From positions 1 through 27,832 of the forward strand of contig JAVBOR010000054.1 of NCBI GenBank assembly GCA_031550325.1: a DNA stretch of 27,832 bases. Direction: 5' to 3'. Below the pieces are notes generated by a model. It ran no database searches. It was not told the DNA's origin and saw nothing but the letters and a program-made list of their open reading frames with translations. A program made the position numbers and the translations under genes. This document shows, one piece after another, positions 22,834 through 27,832 of this stretch; position 1 is the stretch's first letter, and every line of letters begins with the position of its first letter. This DNA is from JAVBTT01 sp031550325 (GTDB lineage: Bacteria > Bacillota > Clostridia > Oscillospirales > UBA929).

Positions 22834-25455
22834 TTACAGCACCGCCAGACTTTTTTCCAGTTTTTCAGCCAGCGCAGTGAGGTTGGCAAGCCTCTCGCGC
22901 TCGGCGGCCACGACCTTTTCGGGCGCTTTGCCCGTAAAGCCGGGGTTACTCAGCTTGGCGGAAAGCGCCGTTATCTCGGCCTTTGTTTTGCCAAGCTCCT
23001 TGGTCACGCGCGCGCGCTCGGCGTCAAGGTCGATGAGCTCGGCAAGCGGAAGCAGCGCCGTGGCCGCGCTGGTGACGCAGATCGCCATGCCCGCGGTGTC
23101 CTCGGGAACGGCCTCGCGGTAGTCCACCTCGCTGACCGCGGCCAGCCTCTCCAGATAGCGCTGCCCCTCCCGGAACAGCTCCGGCGTCTTGGTGACCAGA
23201 ACGAGTTTGGCCTTCTTGGAGGGCGGCACGTTCATCTCAGAGCGGCGCACGCGCAGAGCGCGAATCAGATCCATGACGGTTTCCATCTGCGCCGCCTCGG
23301 CCTCAAAGCTCAGGCGGTTCTCCGCCTCGGGCCAGGGCTGCATCATCAGGATGCCGCTCTCCTGCGGCATGGCCTGCCAGATTGCCTCGGTGACAAACGG
23401 AATATACGGGTGCAGCAGCCGCAGCGCAGCGCTCAGCACATAGCAAAGCACCTGTTCGGCGGTTTGGCGCTCCTCGCCGTCCCAGCTTTGCAGGCGGGGC
23501 TTGGTCAGTTCAATATACCAGTCGCAGAAATCGTCCCACACAAAGTCAATGAGCTTTTGCGCGCCGATGCCGAGCTCGAACTTCTCCAGGTTTTCACTGA
23601 CCTCATTGATGACGCCGTTGAGCCGCGTCAAAATCCAGCGGTCAGCCGGATCGAGTTCCTCCGGCAGCGTCCAGTCGGCCCTGTGCAGATTCATCAGCAC
23701 AAAGCGCGAGGCGTTCCAGAGCTTGTTGCAGAAATTCTTGGCCGACTCGCATTTTTCCTTGCGCAGCCGCATGTCGTTTCCGGCGCTCACGCCCAGCACA
23801 AGGGACAGCCGCAGCGCGTCCGCGCCGAACTCCTCGATGATCTCCACGGGATCGACGCCGTTGCCAAGGGATTTGGACATCTTCCTGCCCTGTTCGTCCC
23901 GCACCATGCCATGGATCAGCACCGTGCCAAAGGGGATGTCGCCCATAAACTCCAGCCCGGAGAAAACCATGCGCGCCACCCAGAAGAAGATGATGTCATA
24001 TCCGGGGCTGATGACCGCCGTGGGATAAAAGTAGTCCAGCTCGGGCGTTTTGTCCGGCCAGCCCAAGGTGGAAAACGGCCAGAGCGCCGAGGAAAACCAG
24101 GTGTCCAGCACATCTTCGTCCTGGTGAAGCGCCGCGCTTCCGCAATGGGCGCACGCCGTGGGATCGACGCGGGCCACGGTGATCTTTCCGCAGTCGGCGC
24201 AGGTCCACGCGGGAATGCGGTGGCCCCACCAAAGCTGACGCGAAATGCACCAGTCGCGCACGTTTTCCATCCAGTTTAAATACGTCTTTCCAAAGCGTTC
24301 GGGCACAAACTGCATGCGCCCGTTTTTGACAACCTCAACGGCCGGCCCGGCCAGCGGCTCAACCTTTACAAACCACTGCACAGAGGTGATGGGTTCGACA
24401 AGCGTCCCGCACCGATAGCAACTGCCGGCGTTGTGCACATGGTCCTGCGTGCGCACGAGGAAAGAACCGGCCTCCAGATCCGCCAGAACCGCCTCTCGGG
24501 CGGCCTCACGGCTCAGGCCCTCATAACGCCCGCCATTTTGGTTGATCCGGGCGTTTCCGTCCATAATCAATATCTGCTCGAGCCCGTGGCGCTGCGCCAT
24601 CTCAAAGTCATTCGGGTCGTGGCAGGGCGTAATCTTCACACAGCCCGTGCCAAACTCCCTGTCGACGTACGCGTCTGCCACGACGGGAATTCGCCTGTTC
24701 ATCAGCGGCAGGATGACGTATTTGCCCACAAACCCTGCATACCGCTCGTCGTCGGGATGCACCGCCACGGCGGTGTCTCCGAGCATCGTCTCAGGCCTTG
24801 TCGTGGCCACGACAAGCTCGCCCGAGCCGTCCTCCAGCGCGTACCGCACATGCCACAGGTGGGAGGCGCGCTCGGCGTACTCCACCTCGGCGTCGCTGAG
24901 CGCCGTTGTGCACTGGGGGCACCAGTTGATGATGCGCAGGCCCTTATAGATGAGTCCCTTTTCGTACAGGGACACAAACACTTCCCGCACGGCGCGGGAA
25001 CAGCCCTCGTCCATGGTAAACCGCTCGCGCTCCCAGTCGCACGAGCTGCCCAGCGTCTTCAGCTGTTCAATAATGCGCGCGCCGTACTTTTTCTTCCAGT
25101 CCCAGACCAGTTCGACAAAGCCCTCGCGCCCATAGTCAAAGCGCGTCTTGCCCTCCTTGCGCAGCATTTCCTCCACCTTGATCTGCGTGGCAATGCCCGC
25201 GTGGTCGGTTCCGGGAACCCAGAGCGCGCTGTAGCCCTGCATGCGCTTGGTTCTGATCAGGATATCCTGCAGCGTCTCGTCAAAGGCATGCCCCATATGG
25301 AGCTGGCCCGTGACGTTTGGCGGCGGAATCACAATAGAAAACGGTTTCTTCTTAGGGTCAATATCCGCATGAAAACAGCGATTATCTGTCCACATTTGGT
25401 ATATATCAGGCTCAACACTTCGCGGGTCGTACGCCTTGGACAGTTCTTTCGGCAT
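22834..25455 (-). CDS. valS: Valyl-tRNA synthetase
   Basis: This 873-residue class I synthetase charges tRNA-Val and edits threonine. The HIGH-type motif is PPPNVTGQLHMGH (44-56) and the KMSKS motif is at 525-529 (GRKMSKSLGNGVDP). The editing domain has VVATTRPETMLGDTAVAVHPDD. A Cys4 zinc-like knot lies at ~419-438 (CADCGKITV ... CAHCG). The last ~65 residues form the coiled-coil arm typical of ValRS. Of three nearby ATGs I chose 25455, about nine bases after GGAGG; the others overlap the ribosome site. Its leader is about 25 bases and lacks a T-box. Confidence 0.97.
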   Translation of the reverse strand: MPKELSKAYDPRSVEPDIYQMWTDNRCFHADIDPKKKPFSIVIPPPNVTGQLHMGHAFDETLQDILIRTKRMQGYSALWVPGTDHAGIATQIKVEEMLRKEGKTRFDYGREGFVELVWDWKKKYGARIIEQLKTLGSSCDWERERFTMDEGCSRAVREVFVSLYEKGLIYKGLRIINWCPQCTTALSDAEVEYAERASHLWHVRYALEDGSGELVVATTRPETMLGDTAVAVHPDDERYAGFVGKYVILPLMNRRIPVVADAYVDREFGTGCVKITPCHDPNDFEMAQRHGLEQILIMDGNARINQNGGRYEGLSREAAREAVLADLEAGSFLVRTQDHVHNAGSCYRCGTLVEPITSVQWFVKVEPLAGPAVEVVKNGRMQFVPERFGKTYLNWMENVRDWCISRQLWWGHRIPAWTCADCGKITVARVDPTACAHCGSAALHQDEDVLDTWFSSALWPFSTLGWPDKTPELDYFYPTAVISPGYDIIFFWVARMVFSGLEFMGDIPFGTVLIHGMVRDEQGRKMSKSLGNGVDPVEIIEEFGADALRLSLVLGVSAGNDMRLRKEKCESAKNFCNKLWNASRFVLMNLHRADWTLPEELDPADRWILTRLNGVINEVSENLEKFELGIGAQKLIDFVWDDFCDWYIELTKPRLQSWDGEERQTAEQVLCYVLSAALRLLHPYIPFVTEAIWQAMPQESGILMMQPWPEAENRLSFEAEAAQMETVMDLIRALRVRRSEMNVPPSKKAKLVLVTKTPELFREGQRYLERLAAVSEVDYREAVPEDTAGMAICVTSAATALLPLAELIDLDAERARVTKELGKTKAEITALSAKLSNPGFTGKAPEKVVAAERERLANLTALAEKLEKSLAVL

Positions 25456-25486
25456 AAGTCCCATTCCTCCCATATTTTTTCACACT

Positions 25487-25515
25487 ATCATAACACACTC
25501 TTGTGAACTCCGCAA
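25487..25515 (-). promoter_or_regulatory. valS-folC promoter
   Basis: The -35 is TTGCGG (25515-25510) and the -10 is TATGAT (25492-25487), with a 17-base spacer on the minus strand. Predicted transcription start is near 25480. The promoter shares bases with a plus-strand promoter at 25501-25529. Confidence 0.75.
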
Positions 25516-25529
25516 GGGATGTGTATACT
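25501..25529 (+). promoter_or_regulatory. Promoter of the DUF4364-lplA unit
   Basis: The -35 is TTGTGA (25501-25506) and the -10 is TATACT (25524-25529), with a 17-base spacer. The resulting leader of ~155 bases (to 25694) is G+C-rich and shows no riboswitch or T-box that I recognise. The two divergent promoters interleave, so the two polymerase sites probably exclude each other. Confidence 0.65.
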
Positions 25530-25694
25530 ATATGAAGGGCCGGGCAAACAACACAGACCGACCGCTTTCGCCGAGAAGCCGGCCGCCTGATTGGGCGCTT
25601 CGGGCAGGCTTTCACAAGGCGGGGTTGACTTTATGGTGCGCAGACGCGTTCTTGCGGTAAAATGTGGACAAGCTCACACAAAAGGAGGCCGAAC

Positions 25695-26237
25695 ATGCCC
25701 AGATACGGTTTTTCCGGCGACAAGCCGGACACCAAGTTCCTGATTTTGTTTGTCCTGCGGGACGTCCAGAGTCCTGTAAATCTGGCGGCGCTAACCGAAA
25801 TGGTGCTCATTGACGACAACGCCGACTACTTTGTGTTCACCGACGCGGTCACCGAGCTTATATCGTCCGGCCATTTGAGCAAATCTGAGGACGGCTTGTT
25901 TTCCATCACGCCCAAAGGAGCCGAGGCTGCTCAGCTCGTCGAAAACGAGCTCTCGGTCTCTCTCCGCCGCGCCGCCGCTGCCGCAGCCGCCACGGTTTGC
26001 GACCGCCTCCGGCGCGAAGGCTGCATCCGTGCGGATGTTGTCACGACCGATGACGGCGTCTTTGCCCATCTGGTTCTCTCAGACGGCGTGAGCTCGCCTC
26101 TGCTCGACCTCACGCTGTATGCCGGAACAGCCGAACAGGCAAAACTTCTGACCAAGCGGTTTCATCAAAGCGCCGAGACCATCTACGGCGCCGTTCTCGA
26201 CGCCTTTTTCAGTACTGCCGGCCCGCCCGGCGAGTAG
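25695..26237 (+). CDS. DUF4364 family protein
   Basis: The protein has 180 residues. The N-terminus (KPDTKFLILFVLRDVQSPVNLAALTEMVLIDDNADYFVFTDAVTELISSGHLSKSEDGLFSITPKG) reads as a winged-helix domain, and the whole fits DUF4364, a Clostridia family of probable transcription regulators with unknown targets. An Ala-rich helix (RRAAAAAAATVCDRL) links to a beta-rich C-terminal half. The ATG at 25695 follows AAAGGAGG at seven bases. The upstream in-frame codons precede this ribosome site and are excluded. It lies 27 bases before lplA on the same strand, so the two are probably co-transcribed. Confidence 0.8.
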   Translation: MPRYGFSGDKPDTKFLILFVLRDVQSPVNLAALTEMVLIDDNADYFVFTDAVTELISSGHLSKSEDGLFSITPKGAEAAQLVENELSVSLRRAAAAAAATVCDRLRREGCIRADVVTTDDGVFAHLVLSDGVSSPLLDLTLYAGTAEQAKLLTKRFHQSAETIYGAVLDAFFSTAGPPGE

Positions 26238-26264
26238 GCTTTTGACCAAAAGGAGCTATTCACC

Positions 26265-27239
26265 ATGCTTTTGCTCACCCACGAACACCATGACCCCGCG
26301 TTTAATTTGGCCTGCGAGGAATACTTTTTAACCAAAACAAGCTGTGAGCTGTTCATGCTGTGGCGCAACGGGCCGAGTGTGATTGTCGGGCGCAACCAGG
26401 ACGCGCGGGCCGAGATTGACGAGCAGTTCACGGGAGAAAAAAATATTAATGTCATGCGCCGCATCACAGGCGGCGGCGCGGTTTTTCACGATCTGGGCAA
26501 CATCAACTATTCAACTATCGCCCGGCACAGCGGCCCGATTGACTTTTCGCGCTACTGCGCGCCGGTGATCGCGCTGCTGCGCTCTTTGGGGCTGGACGCG
26601 GCGCTGTCCGGCCGCAACGACATACTGATTGACGGCTATAAGGTCTCGGGAAACGCGCAGACGGTCCGCGCGGGCCGCGTCCTCCACCACGGCACGCTGC
26701 TGTACGCCGCCGACCTGTCCGAGCTCTCCGGCGCGCTACACGTCAACAGCGATAAGTATAAGGGCAGAGCCGTCCCGTCCGTCTCCTCGCGCGTGCGCAA
26801 TATCGCCTCCTTTCTGGCCGAGCCGCCGCCCGTGGAGGAGTTTAGCAGAGCGCTGTACAGCGCTCTGCTTGGCAGTCTGGACGGCGCCGCGCCCTACACG
26901 CTGACCGAGGCCGACCTATTGGGCATCGAGGAAGTCAGATTGGCGCGGTACGCAAAACCCGAGTGGACCTTTGCCCCGTCAAATGAGTATAACTTTGAAG
27001 GCTCTGTCCGTCTTCCCGCAGGCGGCGTCCGGGTCCGCCTGCTGCTGCGGGGCGGCGTCATCGCCTCGGCAAGCGTCACGGGCGACTTTTTTGGCGGCGC
27101 GGACATTGCCGGGTTCGAGCGGCGTCTGCCTGGTCTTCCGCACACGGCGGACGCGCTGCGCGGGGCTTTCTCCGACGATGACATCGCGCAGTATTTCACG
27201 GGCTTCAGCTGGGACGAGCTCGCCGAGGCGTTTGTGTAA
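26265..27239 (+). CDS. lplA: Lipoate-protein ligase A
   Basis: This 324-residue enzyme activates lipoate with ATP and transfers it to lipoyl domains such as GcvH or E2 subunits. The lipoate-binding motif is RRITGGGAVFHD (65-76), and the catalytic lysine region is DGYKVSGNAQ with Lys126. GTLLYAADLSELS and SVSSRVRNI follow, as in LplA. The C-terminal ~85 residues (from EYNFEGSVRL) form the LplA accessory domain needed for the adenylation step. AAAGGAG lies at normal distance from the ATG. No lipoyl-dependent complex is adjacent. Confidence 0.95.
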   Translation: MLLLTHEHHDPAFNLACEEYFLTKTSCELFMLWRNGPSVIVGRNQDARAEIDEQFTGEKNINVMRRITGGGAVFHDLGNINYSTIARHSGPIDFSRYCAPVIALLRSLGLDAALSGRNDILIDGYKVSGNAQTVRAGRVLHHGTLLYAADLSELSGALHVNSDKYKGRAVPSVSSRVRNIASFLAEPPPVEEFSRALYSALLGSLDGAAPYTLTEADLLGIEEVRLARYAKPEWTFAPSNEYNFEGSVRLPAGGVRVRLLLRGGVIASASVTGDFFGGADIAGFERRLPGLPHTADALRGAFSDDDIAQYFTGFSWDELAEAFV

Positions 27240-27254
27240 AACAGCGGAAAACTT

Positions 27255-27277
27255 GCGGCTTGTAGCCGCTCCCTTTT
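27255..27277 (+). terminator. Possible terminator after lplA
   Basis: A six-base stem GCGGCT/AGCCGC with loop TGT (27255-27269) is followed by TCCCTTTTC. It starts 15 bases after the stop codon. The T-tract is interrupted by C, so efficiency is uncertain. Bases 27278-27342 show nothing else. Confidence 0.45.
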
Positions 27278-27342
27278 CGCCTGCCGCATACTCTCCCGCT
27301 TTTGGTGCGGAGATCCCCAGGCATAGCCGTGGGGCGATAAAG

Positions 27343-27505
27343 TTTGTCAAAGAACCTTTGGTTCTTTGACAAACGGAAGTTGGTTCAAACCGCTGAGGCG
27401 GTTTGCAGAGAAACGGTTTCGAGAAATGAATTCCCGAAACCGTTTTGGTTCAGTTTTCCAGGATTCGGTCCAGCAAGAACCTGCCGCCTGCGGCGTCAGG
27501 CTCGA
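27343..27505 (-). repeat. Mosaic hairpin repeat, copy C1 (reverse orientation)
   Basis: Read on the plus strand, it runs module 4 first: TTTGTCAAAGAACC with perfect arms of 14 bases and loop TTT (27343-27373). Module 3 is CAAACCGC/GCGGTTTG (27386-27405). Module 2 is AAACGGTTTCG/CGAAACCGTTT (27411-27445). Module 1 has GCCGC/GCGGC (27483-27494) and ends GGCTCGACG. Its reverse complement is nearly copy B. It follows lplA, so relative to the upstream gene it has the same direction as copies A and B. Confidence 0.88.
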
Positions 27506-27658
27506 CGCGAATCCCGGAAAAGCCGGTAATGACCCAAGCACAACTCTTTCACGGATTTACTCCGAAAAAGAAAACTTTGCAAACCGCTGTGGCGGTTTGA
27601 TCCAAGCCCAAGCTTTGTCAAAGAACCAAAGGTTCTTTGACAAAGCTCAGCCTGTAGA
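27506..27658 (+). repeat. Mosaic hairpin repeat, copy C2
   Basis: Module 2 is CTTTC/AAAAG-type with the CGGA/TCCG inner pair (27545-27570). Module 3 is CAAACCGC/GCGGTTTG with loop TGTG (27580-27599). Module 4 has perfect 17-base arms starting AGCTTTGTCAAAGAACC (27611-27647, loop AAA), followed by TCAGCCTG. Module 2 resembles copies A and C3 while modules 3 and 4 resemble B and C1, so it is a hybrid. It is inverted relative to C1. Confidence 0.82.
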
Positions 27659-27667
27659 CAAAGGCCG

Positions 27668-27832
27668 CCTCTTCGTTCCTTTGCGCAAAACCACGTCGAG
27701 CCTGACGCCGCAGGCGGCAGGTTCTTGCTGGACTGGTTGAGCGCAAAGCATGGAAACAAGTGACTTTCACGGATTCACTCCGGGAAAGTCACCCAATGCG
27801 CGTCTTCACAAAGACGCGTTCCTGCTCCCGTT
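27668..27832 (+). repeat. Mosaic hairpin repeat, copy C3 (cut by window end)
   Basis: It contains the leader remnant and module 1 (GTCGAGCCTGACGCCGCAG). Module 2 is GACTTTC/GAAAGTC with inner CGGA/TCCG (27762-27790). Module 3 is CGCGTCTT/AAGACGCG with loop CACA (27799-27818). Bases 27763-27832 are identical to 13096-13165 of copy A. The rest continues beyond the window. Confidence 0.85.

Noticed and set aside
25456..25480. T-box leader for valS
   Set aside because: The predicted promoter leaves only about 25 bases of leader, with no specifier stem or T-box sequence.
25625..25663. Promoter with TTGACT and TAAAAT ahead of the DUF4364 gene
   Set aside because: The two boxes are 27 bases apart, too far for a sigma-A promoter; TTGTGA/TATACT at 25501-25529 has correct spacing.
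27343..27832. CRISPR array
   Set aside because: The repeated units are hairpins of varied length and sequence with no regular spacer period, and no cas genes are present.
1..27832. tRNA, rRNA or insertion-sequence genes
   Set aside because: I found no tRNA-like cloverleaf, no rRNA segment and no transposase motifs in any intergenic gap.

Overview
The window looks like a chromosomal segment of an anaerobic, low-GC-lineage Firmicute (Clostridia), although its own base composition is fairly G+C-rich (my estimate by eye is 55-60%). The reasons are HisZ together with a short-form HisG, a LicT-type antitermination system with a RAT hairpin, strong AGGAGG ribosome sites, sigma-A-type promoters with 17-base spacers, a DUF4364 gene and a YczE-family membrane protein. 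No species can be named from the sequence. The first ~80 bases are homopolymer C/G runs and look like a poor contig end.

Layout. (1) 130-3012, minus: a large secreted protein with a Sde182/DUF1593 nucleoside-hydrolase-like domain and two tandem Ig-like domains. (2) 8416-3352, minus: a self-contained sugar PTS operon made of a promoter, a RAT element overlapping a terminator, a LicT-type antiterminator, a beta-glucoside-family EIIBCA, HPr and enzyme I. The HPr keeps the catalytic His but has Arg at the regulatory Ser46 position. (3) 8477-10582, minus: a 701-residue polytopic membrane protein of unknown function with a TPR-like tail. (4) 11108-11785, plus: a YczE-like membrane protein. (5) 11831-12757, minus: a GT14-like glycosyltransferase. 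(6) 13247-15193, minus: a secreted beta-propeller protein. (7) 21292-15329, minus: a tightly overlapping histidine operon, hisZ-G-D-C-B-[A-I fusion]-E, with no hisH or hisF. (8) 25515-21546, minus: valS-folC. (9) 25501-27239, plus: a DUF4364 gene and lplA, divergent from valS with interleaved promoters.

The most unusual feature is a family of intergenic mosaic repeats (10865-11012, 12940-13238, 15251-15304, 21327-21533 and 27343-27832). Each copy is a chain of short hairpins in a fixed order. Between copies the stem sequences change on both arms together while order, spacing and some loops persist, and two copies share an identical 70-base block. In three places the element begins shortly after the stop codon of a gene and is read in the same direction relative to that gene. 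The pattern suggests selection on or propagation of secondary structure. These repeats generate spurious small ORFs on both strands that should not be annotated as proteins.
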